A stretch of DNA of 32,037 bases from Streptomyces roseochromogenus subsp. oscitans DS 12.976 (GTDB lineage: Bacteria; Actinomycetota; Actinomycetes; Streptomycetales; Streptomycetaceae): assembly GCF_000497445.1 (NCBI RefSeq), contig NZ_CM002285.1, positions 1,903,986 through 1,936,022 on the forward strand, given 5' to 3'. Position numbers and translations under genes: made by a program. Shown here piece by piece: positions 1 through 7,790 of the stretch (position 1 is the first letter of the stretch; each line of letters opens with the position of its first letter). Below the pieces are notes generated by a model, which saw only the letters and a program-made list of their open reading frames with translations, did no database searches and had not been told where the DNA came from.

Positions 1-1
1 G

Positions 2-1615
2 GGCCGGACGGCACCGGGCGGGACCGGGCCAGGGGTGGCGGCGGCGGGCCGGCCGCAGGGCACCCTGTTCAAGGGGACCCGGCTCGTGGGGACGTTCTTC
101 GGGTCCGACGGGCCTGGCGGCACCACCTGGCACTGCACGGGCAGCGTCATCGACACCTCCGTACGGAACGTCGTCCTCACGGCGGCCCACTGTGCGCTGA
201 GCATGAAGGGCGACTACATCTTCGTCCCGCAGTTCGCGCAGGGTGCCGGCCCCGACCAGCAGCCGTACGGCATCTTCCACATCCAGCACATCTACCGAGA
301 CCCCCGGTACACGCCCGACAAGGGCTCGTCGACCACCAAGGGCCCCTCGTCCGACCTGGACACGGCCTTCGCCCGGGTCTCGCCCAACCAGAACGGCCGG
401 TCCCTCCAGGACGCCGTGGGCGGCGGACTGACCTTCACCCGGCCAGGCGGCTACACACAGAAGAACGTCACCGTCGTCGGTTACCCCTCGTACCAGCACA
501 ACAGCACGGGACAGGCCGTCAAGTGCACCGTGCCGACGACGCAGCTTCCCGGCTACCGGCAGATGTCCATGACCTGCGGCGGCTACTACGGCGGCACGTC
601 CGGCAGCCCGTGGATCACCGACTACCAGGACGACGGCCGCAGCGGGCACGTCATCGGCAACCTGGGCGGCTACAACGGCGGCGGCAACGACGCGAACGTG
701 GACTACGTCAGCTACGCCCCGGCGTTCGGCGCCGACGCCGCGAACCTCCTCGCGGACGCGGTGGCGGGCCAGGACCCGGACTCCGGTCTGCCGCCGTACC
801 AGGGCCTGCAGTTGCCCGGTGGCGCGGCCCGCTGGCAGAAGGCCGCGCTGATGGCCTCCGCCGACTATACCGGCGACCACCTCGGCGATCTGCTCGTCGT
901 CTGGCCCGACGGCGGGGTCACCCTGTACCCGGGGGACGGTCAGGGCGGGTTCGGGTCCGAACAGCGGCTGCTGGCGGCCAACTCCACCTGGACGCACGCC
1001 CGGAGCATCACCGGCGGGACCTTCGGCGGCGGCCGGCCGGGCCTGCTGGTGCGCTGGTCCGACGGCGAGGTCACCCTGTACCCGGACTTCGGCGCCTCCG
1101 GCGTGGGCAGGGAAGTACAGATGGCCAAGCCCAACTCCGACTGGAAGAACGCCGTGCAGCTCACCGCCGGGCAGTTCCACGGTGCCAAGGGCGCGACCGA
1201 TCTGCTGGTGCGCCGGTCCGACGGCAGCCTGATGCTGTACACGGGGATCCGCTCCGGCTCCTTCGGCACCGGCAAGCGCATCCTCGCGGCGAACAGCACC
1301 TGGACCAAGGCCGCGCTGCTGACCGGCGGCGCCCTCAAGGGCACGGCCGGCGCGGACCTGCTCGTGCGCTGGTCCGACGGCTCGCTCGACAGCTACACCG
1401 GCGTCTCGTCCGCCGGACTCGGTACCCGGTCCCGGCTGCTCGGCCCGAACGGCACATGGCAGCACGCGCAGGTCATGACCTCCGGCGACCTCACCTCCGA
1501 CCACACCGGCAACGATCTGGTCGTGCGCTGGTCCGACGGCGAGACCTCACTGTACGCCGAGACCGGCGCCAAGGCCCTCGGCACCGAGAACACGCTGGTA
1601 CCGCCGGGCACCTGA
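2..1615 (+). CDS. Trypsin-like serine protease with C-terminal FG-GAP/VCBS-type repeats (5' partial)
   Basis: The frame is open to the left edge, and no signal peptide is visible after the first in-window GTG (35), so the true start probably lies upstream. Numbered from that GTG, the catalytic triad is H52 in TAAHC, D109 in SDLDTAF and S189 in GGTSGSPW, typical of the chymotrypsin S1 fold. From about residue 265 to the end there are five degenerate repeats of roughly 50 residues with a core like DLLVRWSDG followed by LY and an FG turn. This resembles FG-GAP/VCBS beta-propeller modules of secreted actinobacterial proteins. Secretion is inferred from the family, because the N-terminus is outside the window. 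The substrate cannot be told from sequence. The repeats may bind carbohydrate or another surface partner. Confidence 0.85.
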   Translation, partial: GRTAPGGTGPGVAAAGRPQGTLFKGTRLVGTFFGSDGPGGTTWHCTGSVIDTSVRNVVLTAAHCALSMKGDYIFVPQFAQGAGPDQQPYGIFHIQHIYRDPRYTPDKGSSTTKGPSSDLDTAFARVSPNQNGRSLQDAVGGGLTFTRPGGYTQKNVTVVGYPSYQHNSTGQAVKCTVPTTQLPGYRQMSMTCGGYYGGTSGSPWITDYQDDGRSGHVIGNLGGYNGGGNDANVDYVSYAPAFGADAANLLADAVAGQDPDSGLPPYQGLQLPGGAARWQKAALMASADYTGDHLGDLLVVWPDGGVTLYPGDGQGGFGSEQRLLAANSTWTHARSITGGTFGGGRPGLLVRWSDGEVTLYPDFGASGVGREVQMAKPNSDWKNAVQLTAGQFHGAKGATDLLVRRSDGSLMLYTGIRSGSFGTGKRILAANSTWTKAALLTGGALKGTAGADLLVRWSDGSLDSYTGVSSAGLGTRSRLLGPNGTWQHAQVMTSGDLTSDHTGNDLVVRWSDGETSLYAETGAKALGTENTLVPPGT

Positions 1616-1793
1616 CCGACGCGGGCGGCTGGTGCGTATGGCAGAACGACGCGGGGGTCCGGGCACCGCACGGCTCCCGTCCCGGCGTACCTCGCACGCA
1701 CACCGGCCGAAGGCACCGGCAGGTGGGAATGCCCGGCGGCCCGCCGCCCGTTGACGATCTCCGTCAGCTATCACCGGACAGGGGGAACGACGC

Positions 1794-2954
1794 ATGACGA
1801 TCGACGTGCACGGAACGGTGGCGGAGGAATTCGAGGGCGTACGCGAGGAGTTCGCGGCGGTGCTCGCCGAGGAGCGGGACGATCCGGGCGCCCAGCTCGT
1901 GGTGTACCGGCGCGGGCGGCGCGTGGTGGATCTGTGGGGCGGCGACGGCATCGACGGGGACTCGCTGACGACCCTGTACTCCATCGCCAAGGGGGCCGCG
2001 CACCTCGTCGTCGCGCTGCTGGTGCAGGAAGGGGTGCTCGACCTGGACCGTGAAGTGGCCGCGTACTGGCCCGAGTTCGGCACCCACGGCAAGGACCGGC
2101 TGACCCTGGGCGAACTCCTGGAGCACCGGGCCGGTCTCGTCGGCGACGCCGAACAACCCTTTACCGTCGAGGAATTGGCCGACGACCGGATCACCGCGGC
2201 CCGGCTGGCGGAGCGCAGGCCGCTGTGGGAGCCCGGCAGCGCCTGGGGCTATCACGCCTTCGTCATCGGCGCCCTCACCGGCGAGGTGGTGCGCCGGGTG
2301 ACCGGCCGCTCGATCCAGGAGCTGTACGAGGAGCGGATCCGGGCGCCGTACGGCCTCGACTACTACCTGGGCCTGCCCGCGGCGGCCGAGTCGCGCTGGG
2401 TGGACGTACAGCCGCTGGTGCCGACCCCGGAGGAGGCCGCGCTGCTGAAGGAGCGGGCGGCGGCCCCGGACAGCATCCGCGGCATCGCCTTCAACGCGCA
2501 CGCGCCGGAGCCGCTCGATCTGGTGGCGTTCGGCAACCACCCCCGGGTGAAGGCGCTCGGACCGGCGTCCTCGGGCGGGGTGGGCAACGCGCGGGGCGTC
2601 GCCGGGATGTTCGCGGCCGCCATCAGCACCGTGGACGGCAGGCCGCCGCTGCTCACGCCCGCGACCGCGGCCCGGTTCGCCGCGCTGCGCACCCCGGGCG
2701 GGCCGGACCTGGTCACCGGCAGCGACGACCACTTCGCGCGCGGATTCGAGCACACCCCCGCGCTCTTCCCGTTCCTCGACCCCGGCACCTTCGGGCACAG
2801 CGGGGCGACCGGCTCGCTGGGCTTCGCCGACCCGGCGAACGGCATCGCGTACGCCTACACCCGGCGCCGGTTCAACTTCCCGTCGGGGGTGGGCGCCGCC
2901 TGGGAGAACGGCCGTCTGGCGCAGTCCGTCCTGCGGGCGGCCGCCGCCCTGTGA
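1794..2954 (+). CDS. Serine hydrolase of the beta-lactamase/EstB esterase family
   Basis: This 386-residue protein has the beta-lactamase fold signature SIAK (S63, K66) with S63 as probable nucleophile. Y153 in WGYHAF is the likely second-motif tyrosine, and a HSGATG motif near the C-terminus takes the place of the KTG box. Length and the HSGATG box fit esterase-type members of the family (EstB, LACTB-like) better than true beta-lactamases. No signal peptide is visible, so it probably acts in the cytoplasm on an ester or amide not deducible here. The ATG follows an AGGGGGAA Shine-Dalgarno. The gene is codirectional with the phosphatase 35 bp downstream and could share its transcript. Confidence 0.85.
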   Translation: MTIDVHGTVAEEFEGVREEFAAVLAEERDDPGAQLVVYRRGRRVVDLWGGDGIDGDSLTTLYSIAKGAAHLVVALLVQEGVLDLDREVAAYWPEFGTHGKDRLTLGELLEHRAGLVGDAEQPFTVEELADDRITAARLAERRPLWEPGSAWGYHAFVIGALTGEVVRRVTGRSIQELYEERIRAPYGLDYYLGLPAAAESRWVDVQPLVPTPEEAALLKERAAAPDSIRGIAFNAHAPEPLDLVAFGNHPRVKALGPASSGGVGNARGVAGMFAAAISTVDGRPPLLTPATAARFAALRTPGGPDLVTGSDDHFARGFEHTPALFPFLDPGTFGHSGATGSLGFADPANGIAYAYTRRRFNFPSGVGAAWENGRLAQSVLRAAAAL

Positions 2955-2989
2955 CACCGTGCTGACAGACGAGCGGGAAGGGCGCTGAC

Positions 2990-3589
2990 ATGGGTGACCT
3001 CTTTCTCGTCCGGCACGGTGAGACCGAGTGGTCGCGGTCCGGACGGCACACCGGCTGGACCGACGTGCCCCTCACCGAGCACGGGCGGGAGGAGGCGCGC
3101 CGGCTGGTGCCGCTGCTCTGCTCGCACCGCATCGGTGCCGCGTTCGTCAGCCCCCTGCGGCGGGCCCGGGAGACCGCCGAGCTGATCGGGATCCACGACG
3201 CCCGGGTCGACGGCGACCTGCGCGAATGGGACTACGGCGGGTACGAGGGCGTGACCACCGTGGAGATCCAGCGGACCCGGCCCGGCTGGTTCCTGTTCAC
3301 GGACGGGGTCGCGCCGGGGCCGCCGGAACATCCGGGCGAGACCCCGGAGCAGGTCGGCGAGCGCGCCGATCGCGTGCTGGCCAAGGCAGACGCAGCCCTC
3401 GACGACACCGAGGGCGTCGTCGTCCTGATCGCCCACGGCCACTTCCTGCGCGTCCTCACCGCCCGCCGCCTCGGCCTGCCGCCCCGGCACGGGGCCCTGT
3501 TCCAGCTGGCGACGGGAACCCTGTGCCGGCTGGGCACGGAGCACGGGCGGCCGGTGGTGGCGGGGTGGAACATCCGGCCGCCGGCGTAA
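2990..3589 (+). CDS. Histidine phosphatase family protein (phosphoglycerate-mutase-like)
   Basis: The 199-residue protein begins with the phosphohistidine motif LVRHGETEW (R8, H9, G10) and has the second catalytic histidine H149 in IAHGH. R60 in SPLRRARETA and E79 complete the usual branch-1 histidine phosphatase pocket. The LTEHGREEARRL and FVSPLRRARETA patterns match broad-specificity acid or sugar phosphatases rather than glycolytic mutases. The protein is cytoplasmic (no signal or membrane segment). GGGAAGG lies upstream of the ATG. The physiological substrate is unknown. Confidence 0.88.
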   Translation: MGDLFLVRHGETEWSRSGRHTGWTDVPLTEHGREEARRLVPLLCSHRIGAAFVSPLRRARETAELIGIHDARVDGDLREWDYGGYEGVTTVEIQRTRPGWFLFTDGVAPGPPEHPGETPEQVGERADRVLAKADAALDDTEGVVVLIAHGHFLRVLTARRLGLPPRHGALFQLATGTLCRLGTEHGRPVVAGWNIRPPA

Positions 3590-3710
3590 GGGGCGGGGCC
3601 CGGCCGGGTACGGCGTCCCCGGGCGTTGTCAGACCCGGACCGTACTCTGCGAAGAGGCCGCCCTTCCGTGGACGGCCCGGGTCAGGGGACGGCTGCGGAA
3701 GGAGTGCGCT

Positions 3711-4334
3711 GTGACTCGACCGCCGAGCGCCGCGCAGCGGCGTGTGATCGAGGGCGCCGATCCGGTGACCGGGCGGCTGCGCGGTACGGAGGCGCAGCTG
3801 GCTGCGCTGGTGAAGCGCGGGCTGGCCTTCCGCCACCCGCGCCCGCCGCACGAGCACTTCCTCACCCCGGCGGGCCATCGCATACGGGAGGCCGTACCCG
3901 AGCCGGTGACGCGGGAACCCGTGCCGGACGCGGGCGTGTTCGCGGCGCGGGTCGGCGGCGCGGAGGATCCGCCCGGGGACGCCGCGGCGCGGCTGCGTGA
4001 GGTGTGCGGCGCCTGGCAGGGGCTGCTGGAGCTGCGCCGGATGACCAGCCCCGACGGCGCCGTGGACCGGCCGTGCGGCTGGGAACGGGCGCATCTGGTC
4101 CGGGCCGCCGCGCTCGCCCTGGAGGCGGCCGGGCACCGGCCGGCGGACGGGGGTGCGGACGGCTACCGGGTGCGCGCGACCCCGCAGCCGGAGGCGGTCG
4201 CCGTGTACGCGCCGGACGCGGAGAGCCTGGCGGCCTGCGCGGCCACCCTGGAGCGCGCGGGCTGGCAGGCCGGCGAGTACACCGAGCCGCGGACGAGGGT
4301 GCGCTATCTGCTCGCCTCACCACGCCGGGTGTGA
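3711..4334 (+). CDS. Conserved hypothetical protein with winged-helix-like N-terminus
   Basis: This 207-residue soluble protein starts at GTG after GGAAGGAG. Residues about 1-55 (AAQRRVIEGADPVTGRL, LVKRGLAFRHPRP, LTPAGHRIRE) read like a winged-helix segment: helix, recognition-like helix, then a wing ending in a LTPAGHRIR turn as in MarR/PadR-type proteins. The rest is Ala/Arg-rich and ends in a possible alpha-beta unit (AVAVYAPDAESLAACAATL). I do not recognise a named family. The downstream thioesterase starts about 50 bp later, so cotranscription is plausible. A regulator is one possibility, but no function can be assigned. Confidence 0.75.
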   Translation: MTRPPSAAQRRVIEGADPVTGRLRGTEAQLAALVKRGLAFRHPRPPHEHFLTPAGHRIREAVPEPVTREPVPDAGVFAARVGGAEDPPGDAAARLREVCGAWQGLLELRRMTSPDGAVDRPCGWERAHLVRAAALALEAAGHRPADGGADGYRVRATPQPEAVAVYAPDAESLAACAATLERAGWQAGEYTEPRTRVRYLLASPRRV

Positions 4335-4385
4335 TCGGCGTGCCAGGATCGGAGGGTCAGTGTGCCGTACAGAGAAGGGGAACCC

Positions 4386-4808
4386 GTGAGTGAGCCGTTT
4401 TCCGTGCGCGTCAGCGTCCGTGGCTACGAGACCGACACCCAGGGACACCTCAACCAGTCCGTGTACCTCAACTACGCGGAGCACGCCCGCTGGTCGCTGC
4501 TCCAGGCGGCGGGCATAGGCCAGGCGCGGCTCGTGGCCCGGGGTGTGGGTCCGGTGGCGCTGGAGACGACCATCCGCTACGAGCGCGAACTGCTCGCCGG
4601 CGACGAAGTCGATGTGACCTGTGCGTTCGAGTGGGGTGGCGGCAAGACATTCCGGATCCTGCAGGAGATACGCAAGGCCGACGGTACGGTGGCGGCCCGG
4701 ATCAGCGCGGTCGTGGGCCTGCTGGACCTCAAGGAGCGCAAGCTGCTCACCGACCCGCGGGAGGTGTTCAAGCAACTGGCCACGGACCTCGCCTTGTTCG
4801 GCCTGTGA
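4386..4808 (+). CDS. Acyl-CoA thioesterase, hot-dog fold (4HBT/YbgC-like)
   Basis: The protein carries the 4HBT/YbgC-type signature: an RGYETDTQGHLNQSVYLNY stretch with the acidic residue and HLN turn that form the active site, followed by EHARWSLL. At 140 residues it is a normal single hot-dog domain that hydrolyses acyl-CoA or acyl-thioester substrates, usually as a tetramer in the cytoplasm. The frame is open from GTG 4362, but I prefer GTG 4386 because AGAAGGGG lies at the right distance and the shorter protein starts where family members do. The exact acyl substrate cannot be read from sequence. Confidence 0.85.
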   Translation: MSEPFSVRVSVRGYETDTQGHLNQSVYLNYAEHARWSLLQAAGIGQARLVARGVGPVALETTIRYERELLAGDEVDVTCAFEWGGGKTFRILQEIRKADGTVAARISAVVGLLDLKERKLLTDPREVFKQLATDLALFGL

Positions 4809-5001
4809 CTCCGGAGGCTGTCTGCTCGACCTCACCCGGGCCGGGCACGCCCCTTGGTCCCAACTCGCCGCCGTCACCGGCTACTTCGACCAGTCGCACA
4901 TGTCGTCCGGATGCCGCGTCCTGATGGGTGTCCCGCCGCGCTCGTACTTCACCGGCCGGCTGCCCGCCCGGACGCCCTGCCAGTCGGTGTCGCGCTTCTG
5001 A
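4807..5001 (+). pseudogene. Remnant of an AraC-family regulator (C-terminal HTH only)
   Basis: Frame 1 encodes a run containing LTRAGHAPWSQLAAVTGY, then FDQSHMSSGCRVLMGVPPRSY, up to a TGA at 4999-5001. This is the second helix-turn-helix of AraC/XylS proteins, whose usual pattern is GYxDQSHxxRxFRxxxGxxPxxY. The conserved Arg/Phe positions are altered (SSGCRV). Nothing upstream supplies the rest of the protein, because the thioesterase ends at 4808. There is no start codon with a Shine-Dalgarno, so this is most likely a deletion remnant. Confidence 0.65.
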
Positions 5002-5011
5002 GCGAGCCCTC

Positions 5012-5638
5012 TCACGGTGTGGCCTGGTCGCGGCGCAGCGGCACAGGCACCTGGTTGAAGCCGTAGTACAGGGCGAGGAGGCCGTGCGCGGCGAGGGTCA
5101 GGGGGGCGGAGACGAAGGCGAGGCCCACCGTCAGGGGGTAGCCGAGGGAGCCGAGCGCGAAGCGGCGGCGGGTGGCGCGGGCCGCCGTGGTGTCCACGCG
5201 GGCGTCGAAGAGGTGGCCGGTGCGGGTGAGATGCCACCACAGTGCCTGGAAGGCGAGGGCCATGGCGACCATGACCAGGCTGTAGACCGCGGCCGCCGCA
5301 TGCGAGGCGGTGCCCTCGCGCAGGTACTCGGCGAGCATCGCGGTCGGCCAGGGCACGGCGGCCACGACCATCAGCACCAGCAGGTTCACGAACATCAGCG
5401 TGCGGTCGACCCGGGCGACGTAACTGAACACCTGGTGGTGGTTCACCCACATGATCCCGATGACCAGGAAGCTCACCACATAAGCGGCGTACGACGGCCA
5501 CTGCGCGCCGATCGCCGCCCACAGGCCGCCGTGGTCACCGGTCCTGGGCACCTTGATGTCCAGGATGAGCAGGGTGATGGCGATGGCGAACACGCCGTCG
5601 CTGAAGGCCTCGACCCGGCCGGACTCGTTCATGGGCAT
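5012..5638 (-). CDS. TMEM175/DUF1211 family membrane protein (putative potassium channel)
   Basis: Near the N-terminus the protein has RVEAFSDGVFAIAITLL. This is the RxxxFSD signature in the first helix of bacterial TMEM175 channels, where the hydrophobic residues of that helix line the pore. About six hydrophobic helices follow over some 208 residues, the normal size for the single-repeat bacterial proteins that assemble as tetramers. I chose ATG 5638 because it places the RxxxFSD motif about ten residues from the start. An upstream GTG at 5674 would add 12 residues. The gene converges with the AraC remnant and lies downstream of the purine permease, separated from it by a strong hairpin. 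Confidence 0.82.
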   Translation of the reverse strand: MPMNESGRVEAFSDGVFAIAITLLILDIKVPRTGDHGGLWAAIGAQWPSYAAYVVSFLVIGIMWVNHHQVFSYVARVDRTLMFVNLLVLMVVAAVPWPTAMLAEYLREGTASHAAAAVYSLVMVAMALAFQALWWHLTRTGHLFDARVDTTAARATRRRFALGSLGYPLTVGLAFVSAPLTLAAHGLLALYYGFNQVPVPLRRDQATP

Positions 5639-5666
5639 GCGGTCAAGACTGCCCGATACCACGCTG

Positions 5667-5692
5667 CGGGGCACGGCACTTGCCGTGCCCCG
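5667..5692 (-). terminator. Hairpin terminator downstream of NCS2 permease 1
   Basis: A perfect 11-bp GC-rich stem (CGGGGCACGGC with its complement) closes a 4-nt loop, ACTT. It lies 10 bp beyond the permease stop codon. No T-tract follows, as is common for Streptomyces terminators. It would separate permease 1 from the TMEM175-like gene. Confidence 0.6.
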
Positions 5693-5701
5693 GGCGGGTG
5701 T

Positions 5702-7069
5702 TCAGTGGGCCGGTGTGAGTTCCTGGCCCGCCTCCATCGGGTGCGTGACGTCCTCGGCTTCGTCGCCCTTGCCGAAGTGGTTGAAGACGAGGTTCAGCAG
5801 GACGGCGGCGACACAGCCGGTGGAGATGCCGGAGTCCAGGACGATCTTCGCGGTCTCGGGGAAGGCGTGGTAGAAGCCCGGCGCGGTGATCGGGATGAGG
5901 CCGACCGCGAGGGAGACGGCGACGATCAGGACATTGTTGTCCTTCTCCAGTCCGGCCCTGACCAGGGTCTGGATGCCGCTCGCGGCGACCGAGCCGAACA
6001 GGACGACGCCGGCACCGCCGAGGACCGGGCGGGGGACGACCGCGATGAGCGAGGCGGCCATCGGACACAGGCCCATCAGGACCAGGAAGCCGCCGCCCAC
6101 GGCGACGACGAAGCGGCTGCGGATCCGGGTCATGGCGACCAGGCCGATGTTCTGCGCGAAGGCGCTGCACATGAAGCCGTTGAACAGCGGGCTGAGCGCG
6201 GAGCCGAGGGTGTCGGCGCGCAGGCCGGCCGCGATGGTCTTCTCGTCCGAGGGGCGTTCGACGATCTCGCCGAGCGCCAGCATGTCGGCTGTGGACTCGG
6301 TCATGGAGACGACCATGACCACGCACATCGACAGGATCGCCGCGATGTGGAAGGTCGGGGCGCCGAAGTGGAACGGCGTCGGGAAGCCGACGACGTCGGC
6401 ATGGGCGACGGGGCTGAAGTCCGCGGCGCCGAAGGGTATCGCGATGAGCGTGCCGAGGATCAGGCCGAGCAGGACCGCGATCTGCTTGACGAAGCCACGG
6501 GTGAAGCGGCGCAGCAGCAGGACGATCAGGAGGGTGATGCCGGCGAGGGTGAGGTTGGTCGTCGAGCCGTAGTCGTGCGCGGCGGGGTTCGGGCCCTGGG
6601 CCCAGCCGAAGGCGACGGGCAGCAGGGAGACGCCGATCAGGGTGATGACCGAGCCGGTGACGACGGGCGGGAAGAAGCGGATGGCCTTGCTGAAGAAGGG
6701 GGCGGCGACGAAGCCGAGCAGACCGGCGACGATGACCGCGCCGAAGATCATCGGCAGGGCGTCGGACTTGTCCTTGGCGGAGGCGACGATCGCTGTCATG
6801 GGGGCGACACCGGCGAAGGTGACGCCGTTGACGAAGGGGAGGCGGGCGCCGATCTTCCAGATGCCGAGGGTCTGCAGGAAGGTGGCGAGCCCGGCGGTGA
6901 ACAGACAGGCTCCGGTGAGGAAGGTGAGGTCGGTGGCGGACAGGCCTACGGCCGCGCCGACGATCAGGGGTGGGGCGACGACTCCCGCGTACATGGCAGC
7001 CACGTGCTGCAGTCCGCTGGTCGCCATTTTGAGGGCGGGGAGTTTCTCGTCTACTGGATGGGCGGCCAC
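5702..7069 (-). CDS. Nucleobase:cation symporter-2 (NCS2) family purine permease 1
   Basis: This 455-residue polytopic membrane protein is of the xanthine/uracil/urate permease (NAT/NCS2) family. The NAT signature appears as FAQNIGLVAMTRIRSR near residue 305, and the conserved first-helix histidine is in LQHVAAMYAGVV. About 12-14 hydrophobic segments follow, the normal family size. The frame stays open much further upstream, but GTG 7069 is preceded by GGAGGAGCCGCC and gives a start (AAHPVDEKLPAL) matching permease 2. Its place beside urate-pathway genes suggests uptake of urate, xanthine or 8-oxopurine. It is separated from the deaminase by about 720 bp of repeats and probably has its own promoter. 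Confidence 0.9.
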   Translation of the reverse strand: MAAHPVDEKLPALKMATSGLQHVAAMYAGVVAPPLIVGAAVGLSATDLTFLTGACLFTAGLATFLQTLGIWKIGARLPFVNGVTFAGVAPMTAIVASAKDKSDALPMIFGAVIVAGLLGFVAAPFFSKAIRFFPPVVTGSVITLIGVSLLPVAFGWAQGPNPAAHDYGSTTNLTLAGITLLIVLLLRRFTRGFVKQIAVLLGLILGTLIAIPFGAADFSPVAHADVVGFPTPFHFGAPTFHIAAILSMCVVMVVSMTESTADMLALGEIVERPSDEKTIAAGLRADTLGSALSPLFNGFMCSAFAQNIGLVAMTRIRSRFVVAVGGGFLVLMGLCPMAASLIAVVPRPVLGGAGVVLFGSVAASGIQTLVRAGLEKDNNVLIVAVSLAVGLIPITAPGFYHAFPETAKIVLDSGISTGCVAAVLLNLVFNHFGKGDEAEDVTHPMEAGQELTPAH

Positions 7070-7285
7070 GGCGGCTCCTCCGGTCGGGTAACACGTCGTC
7101 GTCAACGCGGGTTTCATGGAGGTGGTGCGAGTGATCGTGCGGGACCGGGACGGGGTGGCGCTGAGCGGTCGAGCGGTGACCGTTCCGGGGCGCGTGCGTC
7201 CACACGCGCCCCGGAGACGGCTGTCGTGAACCCCGCTCGGGTCCACGAACCCCGGCCGGGAGCCGTCCCTCCCGACCGGAGCGTG
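7070..7285. other. Non-coding leader region upstream of permease 1
   Basis: No convincing gene lies here; the open frames on both strands are high-GC shadows with no start signal or homology. The region holds a long hairpin (7184-7215) and a smaller one (7257-7274, arms CGGGAG/CTCCCG, 6-nt loop). It must carry the promoter or leader of permease 1 if that gene is transcribed on its own. A TTGACG hexamer occurs on the minus strand about 40 nt before the GTG, but no good -10 is seen. Confidence 0.5.
7184..7215. other. 13-bp perfect stem-loop
   Basis: The arms TCCGGGGCGCGTG and CACGCGCCCCGGA pair perfectly around the 6-nt loop CGTCCA. It is the strongest hairpin in this intergenic region and lies about 115 nt upstream of the permease 1 start. 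It could terminate transcripts crossing the repeat block, act as a leader structure, or be a protein-binding dyad. Confidence 0.7.
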
Positions 7286-7740
7286 TCCGGCGAGCCGCCC
7301 ACAGGGGGCGACCGCCGCGTCTTCCGGCAGGCCGCCTGTACGAGGCGAACTGCCAAGTCCTCCGGCAACCCGCCCGTACAAGGCGAACTGCCAAGTCCTC
7401 CGGCAAGCCGGCCGCATGTTCCGGCCTGCCGAGACCTGCGGCGAGCCACCCGTACCGGGCGACCGCCACGTTTTCCGGCAACCCGCCCGTACGAGGCGAA
7501 CTGCCAAGTCCTCCGGCAAGCCGGCCGCATGTTCCGGCCTGCCGAGACCTGCGGCGAGCCACCCGTACCGGGCGACCGCCACGTTTTCCGGCGAGCCCCC
7601 CGTAGAGGGCGACCGCCAAGATTGCCGGCGGGCCACATGTGCGGGGCGACCGCCGCGTTTGTCGAGTTGTCGACGGACCACCCGTGCGGGGCGGCCGTCG
7701 CGTCCTTCGGCGGGGCCGCTCGGGGCGGCTTCGCCGTAGG
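7286..7740. repeat. Minisatellite of 37-38 bp units with a 113-bp tandem duplication
   Basis: Units beginning TCCGGC recur at 7286, 7323, 7361, 7399, 7474, 7512 and 7587, then degenerate to about 7740. Spacings are 37, 38, 38, 75, 38 and 75 bp, the 75s being fused double units. Typical unit content is GGCGAACTGCCAAGTCC or GGCGACCGCCACGTTT followed by a GTAC-centred segment such as CCCGTACGAGG. The blocks 7361-7473 and 7474-7586 (113 bp each) differ only at 7380 (A) versus 7493 (G). Units contain small self-complementary pieces such as TGCC/GGCA and GCCGG/CCGGC. The 113-bp period is not a multiple of three, which argues against coding. No insertion sequence or CRISPR spacer pattern is present. 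Confidence 0.85.
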
Positions 7741-7749
7741 CGTCCGGTG

Positions 7750-7773
7750 GGCCGGCCGTGGGAGCGGCCGGCC
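7750..7773 (-). terminator. Hairpin terminator downstream of the deaminase gene
   Basis: A perfect 9-bp stem (GGCCGGCCG with CGGCCGGCC) closes the 6-nt loop TGGGAG, 17 bp after the deaminase stop codon. It is GC-rich with no T-tract and probably ends the purine operon transcript before the repeat block. Confidence 0.6.
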
Positions 7774-7790
7774 TCCGGAGTCGGTGGGGA

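Noticed and set aside
1751..1756. TTGACG as promoter of the beta-lactamase-fold gene
   Set aside because: No acceptable -10 hexamer at 16-19 bp spacing, so not listed as a promoter.
7286..7740. CRISPR array
   Set aside because: Units are contiguous and related throughout, with no unique spacers of constant length and no cas genes.
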